Shown one piece after another: positions 1 through 10,370 of a DNA stretch of 64,000 nucleotides (position 1 is its first letter; each line of letters opens with the position of its first letter). A program made the position numbers and the translations under genes. The notes under the pieces are model-generated. The model saw only the letters and a list, made by a program, of their open reading frames with translations. It ran no database searches and was not told where the DNA came from. Source of the DNA: Amoebophrya sp. A120 (lineage: Eukaryota > Sar > Dinophyceae > Syndiniales > Amoebophryaceae); assembly GCA_905178155.1 (NCBI GenBank), contig CAJINV010000001.1, positions 12,697,136 through 12,761,135 on the forward strand, written 5' to 3'.

Positions 1-1114
1 TGTAGTTTCTCACATCTGCTACTTTCTTGACTTGTAGCCGTAGCGGTTTAGTGTAATGAAATGGAAGCGCTAAAGACAAGAACGAAGGTCGGGACGCTGT
101 TCTTCACGCCATCGAAATATTTTATGATTTTTGTACACTACAGTTGCTACAGAGCTCACTCACCGCTAGTACACTCACGTTCCACGATCGACTTCGAAAA
201 TTTTGTCTTCCACCTTGTGTTTATTTTACGGTGCCCCGACATCAAAATTGCCCTAGCTAGTACTTTTCAAGTAATGTTGTATTGTTTTAGATGAGATTTC
301 CGAATCTTTCTTCAAGAAAAAAATTGTTTAGTGTTATTGGACAAGGCTACGAAAAAATAAGAAACGTAGAAGTAAAACGATTAGCATACGTTCCACAAAG
401 TGCGGAGCCTTGCGTAGGAATCAGTGAGAAAGTTCCTATTCTCGGACTCTGAAGGATAAGTGCAGCATCTTTACAGACGGGAATGGGAGGGAAAAAAGAC
501 AACTTCAGCTTCGCAGTAAGTACAATGAAAACGACACTACACAACAGCAAATAGCTACGTGCTTTGTGGAAGATGGATTCACGACGAGCAATTGAATATT
601 TTGTAGAACTTCGCAGATATTTTCTATTGCAAGTTCCGATCGATGCCTGAAGCAATTTTTCTGTTTCATGCAAATAACGCTACGTATTGCAAACCTTTTC
701 ATTTTCTTTTTCAACAGGTTTTGTGGTTCTGATACATTTTTCGAAATAAAACTTTTCAATCTGTTTTTCCCATACAAAATCCAAACCGCGTCTCTGGCCA
801 CGCCAAATTTTCCGCCGACTATCCTCACACATTGAGCCGGTAAAGGGTGCACCAGTTGTTCTCAGGTAATCGGCGCAAGGAAAATCACAACATTGTTCGA
901 GCTTTTTTTCGCTTTCACGGCTTTTGTGCGTCGTGTATCGGTCCAGCACGAGAAAAAAATATCTTGAGCGTGTTGCTTTTGCTTGGCTGCCCTGGTTTTA
1001 AGACTTTTTGCCACCGCGGCACGACGCAAACAAATTTACTTTCATCTCGTGGTCCTGTCTAAAAATAAGAAGTGAAAGATCGAACGAGGGGGTTTTCATC
1101 AGGAGACGTAAAAG
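1..1114. other. Left-edge intergenic region
   Basis: No convincing gene. Only short overlapping reading frames in several frames on both strands, without domain character. A CAG at about 1097-1099 lies shortly before the ATG of the next gene and could be a 5' UTR or trans-splice acceptor; this is inference only. Confidence 0.5.
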
Positions 1115-1685
1115 ATGGCGGACCAGTACGTGGCTGACAAAGCCAAAGCGGTCGGCCCCGGTGCCGTGGGTGGCCTGCTGTCGGATCTGAAAATGATGGC
1201 AGCTTTCGAGAGCGCAGCGCAGTGGGACGAGGCAAAGTTGATGGACAAGGCTTTCTCCGCTTTATCTTGGGAGGACCCGCTTGTTGCGTCGGCATTGCCA
1301 AAGTAAGTACTAAAGAGCAGATTCACTTTTTGTATCAAGATCATGCTTCCCCTCCCGCGCTGCAGTAGCAGCACTCCTAGCTAAGAAGTACATTCGTAGT
1401 TGTGTAGTCTGTTGTGCCAAGAAACAAAACGCAACAAATGCAACGTGGCTACTAGGCTACATTTAATCCTAACATGATTTATTCTATTCGTGCACGTGTA
1501 ACAGGTACCTTGCGTCCTCGGGGGCGACCCGATCACGGGTCGACTACGCCTTCAACGCCCTGGTGCCAAAGCCACCCAGCGTGACGGACGGAAAGCAAGC
1601 TATGATGCACACCTGGCTCAAGGCACGGCTCTTCGCAATCGACTCGCAGCAGCCCTTCGAGCTCAGTCCCTACGGCAGCAGTTGA
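1115..1685 (+). CDS. Small unknown protein, two exons (122 aa)
   Basis: Exon 1 is 1115-1302 and exon 2 is 1505-1685. The intron 1303-1504 has a classic donor GTAAGT and an acceptor ending ACAG, and joining them gives an uninterrupted 123-codon frame ending in TGA. The protein begins MADQYVADKAKAVGPG, is Ala-rich in exon 1, has no signal peptide, membrane segment or obvious motif, and I do not recognise the family. A conserved eukaryotic metabolic or cytosolic small protein is possible but unsupported. Start chosen as the first ATG of the open frame; the upstream sequence has stops in frame. Same strand as the next eleven genes. Confidence 0.7.
1303..1504 (+). other. GT-AG spliceosomal intron
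   Basis: Donor AA|GTAAGTACT and acceptor GTAACAG|GTACC. Splicing joins CCA AA with G TAC and keeps frame. It shows that ordinary GT-AG introns coexist with the TIR-bearing non-canonical introns found elsewhere in the window. Confidence 0.8.
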
Positions 1686-2283
1686 GTAGTCACTTGGACG
1701 GTGGTGCTGCTAGTGATGTTTGCAGGTCGTGATTTTAGCGTTTTGTGATGCGAGGGCCAGCAATGGTTTTGCAGCCTGGACTCGTGTTAACCGTGATCGA
1801 ACTGGAAATAGCTTCCTTGAAAGGCCTGTGCACTGATGAACTATATTACAAGTTCCGTTTGAATACTTCCGAGCGCCGAAGCGTAACGGTGGCCTTGTGA
1901 ATCAGGGGCTCGGGAACGCTGGTCCGGTCGGAGGTTCGATGGAAAGTCTGTTTGTGCCATGCATCGCATGCGGACAGGAGAGATCTTAGGTTTTTACGGC
2001 TCGTGCCGGGGAGTTTGATTGACTTTTTTCGGCAGGGCCAAGAGGTCGGACACGGATCAATTTATGTTTCGGACCCTGTTTTACTGCTCTAGGTCTAGCT
2101 TTGATCAAGCAATAGCAAGCTTCAATTTTGGGATTTCTCCGATGCTGGAGCTTTGTGTTTTCTTGAGAGACGCAAGAGGCTGGGCCTCGCAATCGTGTCG
2201 TAACTCACTAAGTTAGTAGCACCAGCAGTACTCCAGCAGCAGGGTAGCTAGTAAGTTTCTTGTTTCAAATACGACCTGGCAAA
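1686..2283. other. Intergenic region, no gene seen
   Basis: About 600 bp between the small unknown gene and the large secretory-pathway gene. Stops occur in all frames. No repeat or RNA gene was recognised. Confidence 0.5.
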
Positions 2284-5200
2284 ATGATTTCCATTTGGTC
2301 GGAGCTCCAGCCGGCGAAGATGCCAAAAATTCTGGTGTGGCTACTGGCGATTTCGTCGCTTTTGCCTGTAGTGCCACGAGTTCGGGCCGCGAACTATCTG
2401 ATCTACGACTGGCATCCGATGTTTCAGGCGGGGTTATCTCTGACGCAGAAAATAATGGAGGATAAGGAAAAGAAGCAGGAAAATCGAAGCAATCGGACTG
2501 ATTCAACAGACCGAGCTTCGCCGCAGGGGAAGAAAGACCGACTGACGCTTCTCGTCGAAGACATCTACAATCGGCGGTCACAGATGAAGTCACGCACCTT
2601 TTCCCAGGCACTAGATCCCTGCCGACGCACGTTCGGGAAGCCGTACATTCTAAGTCTGCGCTCCGGGGGACCCGCACCGGCGAAGACTCTGAACAGCAAG
2701 GCACTTGAGGCGTTTTTGGCGATTGAAGACAGGTTAAGACAAGATCTGCAAGAGCTGTTGCCACATCCAACGGTTGCGTCCTCGTCCTCGGGCGGACTGG
2801 ATATTAGTAACGAGACCCGCAGCAGCGTCGGAGGGGACAGCGAGGAAGATAGTACTACTAGCGCTTTTTTTTTCAATAAAGGCAAGCCCCAGCCTTTCTT
2901 GGTTTATGACAACATAATCTTTGAGCGGGTGGAGCCGGATGGATACTACTGTCCCGTGGTAAAGCCGGACGTGTCCACCTATCACCGCCGGTACTACAAC
3001 AAGTACGAACAGTTCCGGGATATTACCGCGGAATGCAAGAACCCACGACAGCTCCCGGTCAAGCTCGTCGTGCAGGCGGACCGACAGATTTTCGAGGAAC
3101 AGGACGCTTTTTCCGAGTCCGCCCCTGGCGCAAAGGAAAAAGTAGAAGAGGAAAAGGTCGATGTCCCGATACCCGGGTCGTCGAGCACCTCCGCGTCTTC
3201 CAGTGCAACTACCAGTGCAAGTGCACGATCGCATGGAATAAAAACTGGTGATCCGAAAACTACCAAACCGGAGTTGAAGCAACTCGAACAGGCGGGGAAG
3301 CACACTCACCTGGTTACCATGGACGATAACAGCGGAAATTACGTGGCGTCGCTGCTTCCCACGTCGGTGCAATCACCCGGCGGCGGTGGAAAGAAGCGGC
3401 AGCTGGACCAGGATTTTTCCTCTGACGCCGAAGCGAAGGAACAGGTCGATCAGCGCGCGGTCTTGACGCTCCGGGTGCCAAGTTTGGGAAGAAATCTACT
3501 GGTGGACCACACACCGGATCTAGACTTGCTGGAAGGCGGGCGGACTTGTTTGCAAACGCAGTTTGCGGATTTTTTCGCCGACCAGGACGTCTGTATTCTG
3601 TTCGGCGGGAAGCGAACCCCCACGGTGTGCGCGCAGAATATGCCGCAAAAGATCTATTACGTGCCGTTTCTGATGTTTGCCTTCATCCACTCGCGGGAGG
3701 AGTACAAGTACTTTCTGGAACGAGACCTCCCGAAAGTCAAAATCTCGGTCGCTCCGAGCTTTCTCGACATGGGGTTTTTGGAGTACGTCGCTGGGGTGCC
3801 AAACTACGTTCACGAGCAGCAGATCTGGTACACGAAGCGGTACCTGCTGCAGCAAAAACAAATCGAAGAGGAATTCAAAAAAATGCACAGCGACGACGTC
3901 TGGCGGCCGAAAAAGGGAACGTTGCCGCCGAAGCGCAACAACTACGTGCTGATCGGCGGGCGGAAGCTCCCGGGAAGCCACGGCGGCGGGTCCGGCGACG
4001 AGGCGGTGCTGGCGTTTTTGCTGAATCGCGTGGGGCGTATGGTCACGGAGTTGCAGAGGAAGCTGCGTAGCTACTACAAATCCAATCTGGCGCTCCAAAG
4101 ACGGAAGGAGCAAAAGTCTACTGCCGCAGACGGTGGACGACCAGAACTATATCCTAGTAGCACTACTTCTGCTCCTGGAGATGTAGTTCTTGACACCAGC
4201 AGGCAAAAAGTACTAGAGGAGCAAGCTCAACAAGTCGACACGTCCGTGGAGGGAGCCGCGCGCGACTGCTTCTGGCCCCGGTATTCGAATCCGAAAGACT
4301 ACGAGGAGATGGGATGTGATATGACGATCACGAGTATGTTAGAGGAGTACAAGGAGGACCCAGTGACTGTGAGAAACGACGATTTCCTGTGCAAGGTCTC
4401 GTGCGGGCGCACTGCGCTCGAGCCGAAGCATGGGCTGAACGACTTCGCGGAGTGGGCGGTCGCGAGTCGGCAGAGCAGCGCGCCGCGCAACCCGAAAAGA
4501 AAAGGCGGCGTTAAAGGCGCTGGGGACATGGGCATGGCGGCCCAGGGCGTCTGTACGACCTTCGGGCCCTTGCTCTGCCGGGAGTATAAGCTCGAGGAGA
4601 GCACGGTCATCCGGCTATCGCAGACGTCTGACGGGCGGAAGGTAGTTTCGAAGCACCTGCCTCTGGAAAGAACGCAGCAACTGCACCCAATTTCATTGGA
4701 GGACATAGACAATCCCGAAAAGGAGAAAATAAGGCGTGGCCACGCAGCGGTGGCACCTGCAACTGGAGACAAAGCAGCCTATTATCCGCCGTCAACAAGA
4801 TTAGATGAAGATGACACTTTGAAAAAAGGCCAAAAAGAACCGGAAGATCATCAACGTGTCGACACACCGGCAGGGCTCCCGGACGAGGATCGCGACGGCG
4901 CCCATTGGCCAGTTGTCGTCGAAACGTTTCCGCGACACTTTGCGCAGAAACACTTCTCCTTCGAGCAAATTCTGAGGGATGTGAAGGCGCTCGTCGCCTT
5001 TCCGTACAGCTCTTCCGCCTTGTTTTGGTCGGAGATGCACGCGCTGGGCATACCGATTTTCATTCCCTCGGTGGAACTTTTGTGGCAGTTCCATTTGAAT
5101 GTGCAGGTCGCCGCGAAGTACAGCCACGTCCGGAACGATTTCCGGTTCATGGCCACGCCGTTAGATAGGAATAAAATCGACAAATTGGTCACCGACGGCA

Positions 5201-6216
5201 CCCTGGAACTTGTCTCCGACTGGGGCAAGGACACGTCGGACCGGGTGGAGCTGGAGAGAAATCCACCCATTGAACAGGAAACAAAAAGAACCACGGCTGC
5301 TAGTACGAGCGCCTCTGTTGAGCAGTCTACTGAAATATCAAACTCGGGCACAAATGAAATCGGAACAGTGAAGGAAACCGAGAACTACGTCATTGCGAAT
5401 CAGGAGATGTTCTGGTTCCCGCATCAGGAGCGCGCTTTTGCCCACACGCCCGAGCAGCACGTGGTCCGGAAGCGACATAGAGACATCATCCTATCATACA
5501 CAAAAAAGCAGGCAGGCCATATGTGCAAATGCAAAATGAGGTATATCTTCTCAGCAGAAAATGAGCAATCTGCCATGGGCGAGCCCATAGGTTGCTGCTT
5601 AGGATATGCAGTGCAGATTTTTCTGTGTGTAGCATTGATTATGACCACCCGCCTGCTTTTTTCTGTGGGATACATCCCGGGGAACCGCACACAGCGCATG
5701 CAGTTTGCCCACGCGATTTGGATGCGCGGGGGAGAGAAGTACGACGTGAAAATCAATCGAGTCGCCAACAAGAGAGAACGAGAGCCCAGAAAAGCGGTCC
5801 TTGGGATCATTGCGAACGAAATCCTGGCTTCCATGCACCCCGCCGGGAACACAACCAAGGGTTTTGACGGGCATTTTCCTGAGAACGAAGTGGTTCTGTC
5901 GGACGAGGATGTGGACTTGAAGCCACACGTAAACTGCACACGGTTCTGCCCTCAGTCGCCCAACATGGCCCCCTGGCGCATGTTCGAAACGAAGCGGGCG
6001 TTTTACTACTGGTTGGGAAAACTAGATTTGTACCACTGGGGCCCGCACGTGCGCACCTTCCACAACGTGTCGCACCTGTTCTCGATGATCAAAGACCACG
6101 AGCTGTTGGACGCGATGCGCCGCCGCCAGCTGCAGCGGTCGACAGAAATGAACGACCGAGCGGAGCACGTGTTTCGCACCGCCATGGGCGAGATTTTAGG
6201 TTCTTCGGAAGGGTGA
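2284..6216 (+). CDS. Large secretory-pathway protein, possible glycosyltransferase-like
   Basis: One long frame from ATG 2284, with a second in-frame ATG at 2320. The second start gives a typical signal peptide or anchor: MPKILVWLLAISSLLPVVPR followed by an Ala-containing cleavage-like site. An introner-like element (5492-5672) with TSD CATCC interrupts the frame. It is 181 bp and with one TSD removes 186 nt, so the frame is open with or without it; the spliced product is 1248 aa. The body has several Cys residues, NxS/T sites and disordered acidic linkers. The segment around 4990-5110 (reading LVAFPYSSSALFWSEMHALG) resembles the donor-side region of uncharacterised eukaryotic glycosyltransferase-like proteins, where a hydrophobic strand is followed by a GIPIFIPS motif. 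That resemblance is weak and from memory. Lumenal or secreted location is an inference from the signal peptide. Confidence 0.75.
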   Translation: MISIWSELQPAKMPKILVWLLAISSLLPVVPRVRAANYLIYDWHPMFQAGLSLTQKIMEDKEKKQENRSNRTDSTDRASPQGKKDRLTLLVEDIYNRRSQMKSRTFSQALDPCRRTFGKPYILSLRSGGPAPAKTLNSKALEAFLAIEDRLRQDLQELLPHPTVASSSSGGLDISNETRSSVGGDSEEDSTTSAFFFNKGKPQPFLVYDNIIFERVEPDGYYCPVVKPDVSTYHRRYYNKYEQFRDITAECKNPRQLPVKLVVQADRQIFEEQDAFSESAPGAKEKVEEEKVDVPIPGSSSTSASSSATTSASARSHGIKTGDPKTTKPELKQLEQAGKHTHLVTMDDNSGNYVASLLPTSVQSPGGGGKKRQLDQDFSSDAEAKEQVDQRAVLTLRVPSLGRNLLVDHTPDLDLLEGGRTCLQTQFADFFADQDVCILFGGKRTPTVCAQNMPQKIYYVPFLMFAFIHSREEYKYFLERDLPKVKISVAPSFLDMGFLEYVAGVPNYVHEQQIWYTKRYLLQQKQIEEEFKKMHSDDVWRPKKGTLPPKRNNYVLIGGRKLPGSHGGGSGDEAVLAFLLNRVGRMVTELQRKLRSYYKSNLALQRRKEQKSTAADGGRPELYPSSTTSAPGDVVLDTSRQKVLEEQAQQVDTSVEGAARDCFWPRYSNPKDYEEMGCDMTITSMLEEYKEDPVTVRNDDFLCKVSCGRTALEPKHGLNDFAEWAVASRQSSAPRNPKRKGGVKGAGDMGMAAQGVCTTFGPLLCREYKLEESTVIRLSQTSDGRKVVSKHLPLERTQQLHPISLEDIDNPEKEKIRRGHAAVAPATGDKAAYYPPSTRLDEDDTLKKGQKEPEDHQRVDTPAGLPDEDRDGAHWPVVVETFPRHFAQKHFSFEQILRDVKALVAFPYSSSALFWSEMHALGIPIFIPSVELLWQFHLNVQVAAKYSHVRNDFRFMATPLDRNKIDKLVTDGTLELVSDWGKDTSDRVELERNPPIEQETKRTTAASTSASVEQSTEISNSGTNEIGTVKETENYVIANQEMFWFPHQERAFAHTPEQHVVRKRHRDIILSYTKKQAGHMCKCKMRYIFSAENEQSAMGEPIGCCLGYAVQIFLCVALIMTTRLLFSVGYIPGNRTQRMQFAHAIWMRGGEKYDVKINRVANKREREPRKAVLGIIANEILASMHPAGNTTKGFDGHFPENEVVLSDEDVDLKPHVNCTRFCPQSPNMAPWRMFETKRAFYYWLGKLDLYHWGPHVRTFHNVSHLFSMIKDHELLDAMRRRQLQRSTEMNDRAEHVFRTAMGEILGSSEG
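5487..5677 (+). mobile_element. Introner A: TIR element in coding sequence (TSD CATCC)
   Basis: The element core is 5492-5672 (181 bp), flanked on both sides by CATCC (5487-5491 and 5673-5677). The left end reads TATCATACACAAAAAAGCAG; the right end is its imperfect reverse complement (CTGCTTTTTTCTGTGGGATA). Removing the core plus one TSD joins GAC ATC ATC C to CG GGG AAC in frame. It contributes a spurious hydrophobic stretch if translated. Neither end offers GT-AG in any register of the 5-bp repeat. Confidence 0.85.
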
Positions 6217-7034
6217 GGACGAAAATGGAAATCATATTGTCCGCCCTGCAAATCATATTATTTTATCGATCCTTCGGGTTTATTGGAATCGTAGTACGAA
6301 AACGAATCATGATCATCATCTCCATGCATAGGAGTGCGCATTTTATCTATTCACTCAGGGAAGTTCTTGCCTCACACAAGTTGTACAAGTTGCCTCACAC
6401 AAGTGAAGAGCGGCAAATTCTATAAATATTACCGTGGTGGCTGTGGCAACGCAGCGCCAATTCAAGCTTGCAAACGCCAATGCGTGATGAAGATAGTGAC
6501 ATTGAGAGTGAAGACAGAAACAACAATCTCAAATTGCATAGGTGCATGCGTGACATCACTACAACCGGCTGCGCAGCACGGACTCGCTGCGTGCTTCTTT
6601 GTTTTGTGGATATGAGGATGAAGTTTTAACGACTACTCGAAACCATTGATCTCCCGATTCCAGCTTTTCGATCTCCAAAAACGCATTTCGTTGTTAGTGC
6701 TGATGATGATGATGAATTCCTCTGTCTTCCCAAGATCGTTTCCACTTTGATTGTTTTATACAGCGACTCGTGCCCTCTAGTCGTCATCGTCTGGTGACAG
6801 ACTTCAGGTCCAGCATGGTTCTCATTCAAGACCTGCTGTTTCTGATCATCGCGATTTTCTCTTTTGCTTTCGCGATCACCATCCAATGGTTTTTTGAGAC
6901 GTAATTGCGCTGTTTTATGCTTGTAGATTGATACGCTACTACAGCACGTTTGTATTGGTATTTTCAGAAAATTATAAACAAGCTTAGGTAGTCAGTTATC
7001 CCGACAACCAATACAACAGTTTCAACGAACAAGA
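6217..7034. other. Intergenic region, no gene seen
   Basis: About 820 bp with only short frames. It includes a short direct repeat of a tcacacaagt type around 6371-6402. No RNA gene recognised. Confidence 0.5.
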
Positions 7035-10000
7035 ATGGCTCCTCCCCAGCAGCAATTGTTTGCTCGTGGCGGCGGCGGTGGGTCGTCTTCTTCCTCTATA
7101 ACGGCAAAATTGGTATTCGTATTCGAAAATAGCAAAAAAATTTTCCCCCGCTCAGTTCACTAGTGCAGACGCCTCCGCCTGCGGTGCCTGTTCTGCCGCC
7201 TCCAGCTTAACGCCCTCGAGCGACGCGCCGTGCCTGTCAGTGTTCGAGGAAGCCGCCGGGGGGTGGCGATCGATAGTGCAAGCGCTAGCCCGAGCTCGTG
7301 GCGGCGCTGGATAGCCGAAAATGGTGCGCGCCTGGCTTAAGGCTTTTTGTCGGGCGGCAGGTGCCTGGCGGCCTGTCCGTGTCAACTGCTCTCGGCGTAG
7401 CTGGACCGCCGGCACATGGGTCGCGCACCTCTCGAAAATTTAGTGCCGACGAACCCAGCGCACCCTATGTGGCACTACCTGGCTCCCAGATTCCCGGGCC
7501 GCCCTACCTGCACCACCCCCATCAGCTGCGCCGCGGAGAAGAGCTGGCGCACACAGGCGCTGAGGCCTTCGCCTACGAAAGTGCCTCGTTGCATTTTTGG
7601 CCCGGAAGCAATATCTGTGGCCGCGGCCAAGCGTTCACAGGAAACGGAGGCCTCGGACAGATTTTCTTTCGCGCAACTTTGGTATTCAGCTGCCCAAGAT
7701 TGCCCCCAAGAGAGGGGGGTCAAATGTCGCTGAATACCAAAGTCGGAATTTCCAGTGAATACCAATTTCCCATCGTGTTTGACTTTGGTATTCAAAAAAA
7801 GCCGGCGTTTTTTGCTCGGCATCCGGAAGGGCAAAAATCCTTTCCCCGAGTCATCAAATTTGCCGGTCCGCGAGACCGGCTGCTGCAAATGCTCCGCTTC
7901 CTCTGAACGCTTGGCCGCGGCCACAGATGTTGCTTCCTGGCCAAGAATGCAAAGAGGCACTTTCGTAGGCGGAGGCCGCAGCGCATTTCTGCGCCACTTC
8001 GCCTCCGAGGCGCAGCTGAGTGATGGGCGTGGTGCCCGTAGGGCGCCCCGAGAATCTAGGGGCCAGGTAATGGCCCATGTGGTGCGCTGGATTCGTCGGC
8101 ACGAAATTTTCCGGAGGTGCAGGACCCATCTGCCGGCGGTGTAGCCACGCCGAGAGCAGCTGACACGGACAAGCCGCGAGGCAGCTGCAGCCCGTCAAAA
8201 AGCCCCAAGCCAGGCGCGAGCCGTTTTCGGCTATCCAGCGCCGCCACAAGATCGGGCCAGTCATTGCGCTATCGTTCAGCACCCCTATGCGGCTTCCTCA
8301 AACACCGAGAGGCGGGGCGCGGCCGTCGAGGGCTTTCAACCGGAGGCGGAAGAACAGGCACCGCATGCGGAGGCGTCTGCACTAGTGATCTGGGCGGGGG
8401 GAAAAATTTTTGCGATTTTTGAATACGAATACCAATTTTGCCGTTATATCCTCGCGGGAGAGCAAGAGCGTGAAGCAGTTCCACTGCGGTTATCTTCCCC
8501 ACCGGATCAGCACGGGGCCGCTTTTGAACGACGGTCACACACGACTGTTCGCCGTTTCCAGCTTCTCGGACGCCACTTCGCAGAAGAACCAGATCCAGGT
8601 TCTGGGCTTTGACGATCAGGGCACTTTTCACGAAGTGCTCGGTTTTGGGTGTTGCTTCCCAGCGAATAGTCTCGCGTGGTGGTCGAACGCCGCTGGAGAT
8701 GCAAGCAGTAATTCGATCCTGCTATCCGCCTCAGATTGTGTGCGCCTGTACAGCGTCGGACCCGAAGCACTGGAAAACGAGGGAGCAACGGCTGTGCGCG
8801 AACTGAAGCACAGTCACGGCCAGATCAGCCAGTTTTGCGCACCGGTCACGGGCGTTGCAACCTCCTCTGCGCCGACGTACGGACCAAATCCCAATGCGAG
8901 CATGGTACAAAAACAGACAGCCTGCTTTTGTGACTCTGAGCCATTATATATTGGCATCCGAGTCCTATCACGACAGATGACGAGTTACTGGTGTAGTTGT
9001 GGAAGATGTTTGAGTGATCGTCATTCTCTGAAACCTGGCAGATTTTTGCATTGTGTGCTGGAAATTCTCGATTATATCGAAACACCTCAGACTGCTACTG
9101 CGGCTTCGTGTGACATCCACGGTTATGTGTATGTTTGGGACTTGGAATACGGGAAGCAGATGTCAAAGCCAATCGAGACCGGAATGCCACTATACGATAT
9201 CGCGTTCGACCCCACAACAAGGTAAGTGCCTGCAAAGAAAACTGATCGCAGCTGACTGCTGAGTAATCTTCTAAAGCGCTTTTGTGTAAGTAGAGCCGCA
9301 GTGAGAAGTACTTTGCTGTGTGCTTGACGAACGAAATCCTCGTGTCAACAAAGCAAAATGCGCTATCAATCAACCTCAGGAGTCACATCGCGGTAGCCGG
9401 TCCAGGACAGATCGGGTTGTATGACATCCGGGAGCCATCCAAGGGGCTTTGCCTGATTGACCCACCCCCCGATATATCAAGTGTAAAAATGTCTGGGTCT
9501 GGAAGAATCATGCTGCTACTGCATGACACAGAAGGTCTGGCATGGAAGCTCTAGCATCACAGATTTCGAGAAGCTTCCGCAATGCCGAATCCGCATGACA
9601 AGTCCCCCACTTTGGTGACAGAAAGTGGGCAGCTTCTGCTGCCTATGCATCAGAGATTTTTGTGTGTTCTGAAATGCGCATCACAAAGTACATCCTTCCA
9701 GACCCAGACATTTTTACGCTTGATACGATAGCCACGCAGCCGGACCGGGCCGTCTGGCCTGGGGTCGCGATCTCCTAGCGGCCACGTGGTACGGAGCGGG
9801 AACGCAGTTTGGGATGTGCGTGTACAATCTTGGTCTTGTTGCTTTCACTTTCTTCTGCGTTCTTCTGGCTCCCCTTGCCATAATAGAATTTTCCGTCCGA
9901 CAATTGTGCCACAGTCAGCTTCTCAGTTCTTGTACTCCGTGCCATATTTTTTTTGTTCTATTGCCTGACATCAACGAACAACTGACAGGTACGACCCGCG

Positions 10001-10370
10001 CGCCTGTGTGAATAGCGTGAACTTCCGAAGTCCGTGCGTATCAAGTGCGGATGGAGACGCGCCCGTGGAGAGCGTTTGGATGACCAGTTTGCCGCTGGAG
10101 GAACTGGAGAAGGCTCCTTCTCCGACCCACCGGGACGTGCGCCAAGCGCGGCAAAGGACCCTCGTATCGGGACAGGAAAACAAAATGATGAACACGGTGC
10201 GGATGCGGCCGGCGGACTGCAAAATGGAGAAAGGCACCGGTATGAAGTATGACATGCCCGCCCCCATCACTGCCGTGGCTGTGCTCTCCCTCCCGCGCAC
10301 CGGCACCAGCGCGATCATCGGCTCTGCCGACGAATTCATCCGCATTGCGCCTATAATGGACGATAATTGA
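7035..10370 (+). CDS. DCAF7: WD40 protein of the DCAF7/WDR68 (TTG1/AN11) family
   Basis: Six exons: 7035-7096, 8454-8904, 9091-9221, 9302-9474, 9731-9821 and 9989-10370, giving 429 codons plus stop with every junction in phase. Family match rests on order and motifs: a RLFAVSSFSD / QIQVLGFDDQ opening, ILLSASDCVRLYSV, a FCAPVTGV block, YVYVWDLE followed by YDIAFDP, QIGLYDIRE, RLAWGRDLLAATWYG, RACVNSVNF and a final IIGSADEFIRIAP. DCAF7 is a seven-bladed scaffold that binds kinases such as DYRK/HIPK and acts as a CUL4-DDB1 substrate receptor in other eukaryotes. Here the protein is longer than the usual ~340 aa owing to a Gly/Ser-rich N-terminus and an insert before the last blade. Two of the five introns are TIR introners (7097-8448 and 9475-9725); three are GT-AG introns (8905-9090, 9222-9301, 9822-9988). 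The start ATG is the first in the frame. Confidence 0.8.
7092..8453 (+). mobile_element. Foldback introner (1352 bp) in the DCAF7-like gene (TSD TCCTC)
   Basis: The element core 7097-8448 starts TATAACGGCAAAATTGGTAT and ends with its reverse complement. It is flanked by TCCTC on both sides (7092-7096, 8449-8453). The inverted similarity is not limited to the tips: arms of several hundred bases mirror each other around about 7772, as seen from the same peptide strings read on opposite strands (MAALDSRK, YESASLH, WPGSNICGRGQAF). Removing the core plus one TSD joins TCT TCC TC to G CGG GAG and restores a Ser-rich frame into the WD40 domain. No transposase frame is present, so it is non-autonomous. 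Confidence 0.88.
8905..9090 (+). other. GT-AG intron in the DCAF7-like gene (in-frame length)
   Basis: Donor ATG|GTACAAAAAC and acceptor CACCTCAG|ACT. At 186 bp it is divisible by three and has no stop, so it looks like coding sequence. The encoded peptide is unlike a WD blade, and removing it brings the family-typical NPN... and YVYVWDLE strings to their expected distance. Confidence 0.7.
9222..9301 (+). other. GT-AG intron in the DCAF7-like gene
   Basis: Donor AAG|GTAAGTGCC and acceptor GCCGCAG|TGAG. The join ACA ACA AG + T GAG AAG keeps frame into a KYFAV strand. Confidence 0.75.
9470..9730 (+). mobile_element. Introner B in the DCAF7-like gene (TSD CGATA)
   Basis: The core 9475-9725 (251 bp) has about 28-bp inverted ends: left TATCAAGTGTAAAAATGTCT, and the right end its reverse complement with one mismatch in that stretch. 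It is flanked by CGATA at 9470-9474 and 9726-9730. The core carries in-frame stops. Core plus one TSD is 256 nt and excision restores frame: GAT A + GC CAC GCA ... into RLAWGRDLL of the WD40 fold. This frame-shifting case argues strongly for RNA excision. Confidence 0.9.
9822..9988 (+). other. GT-AG intron in the DCAF7-like gene
   Basis: Donor TGCGT|GTACAATC and acceptor CTGACAG|GTACG. The join GT + G TAC GAC CCG gives VYDPRACVNSV, the expected WD40 continuation. A nearby alternative donor (GGTCTTG) would lead to a stop. Confidence 0.65.

Noticed and set aside
5590-5660. A predicted transmembrane-like stretch inside the large secretory-pathway protein
   Set aside because: It is encoded entirely by introner A, between its target-site duplications, and is probably absent from the mature mRNA.
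7152-8287. Several overlapping open frames of 60-200 codons on both strands
   Set aside because: They mirror each other because the region is one large inverted repeat; the same peptides appear on opposite strands. This is the foldback element, not genes.
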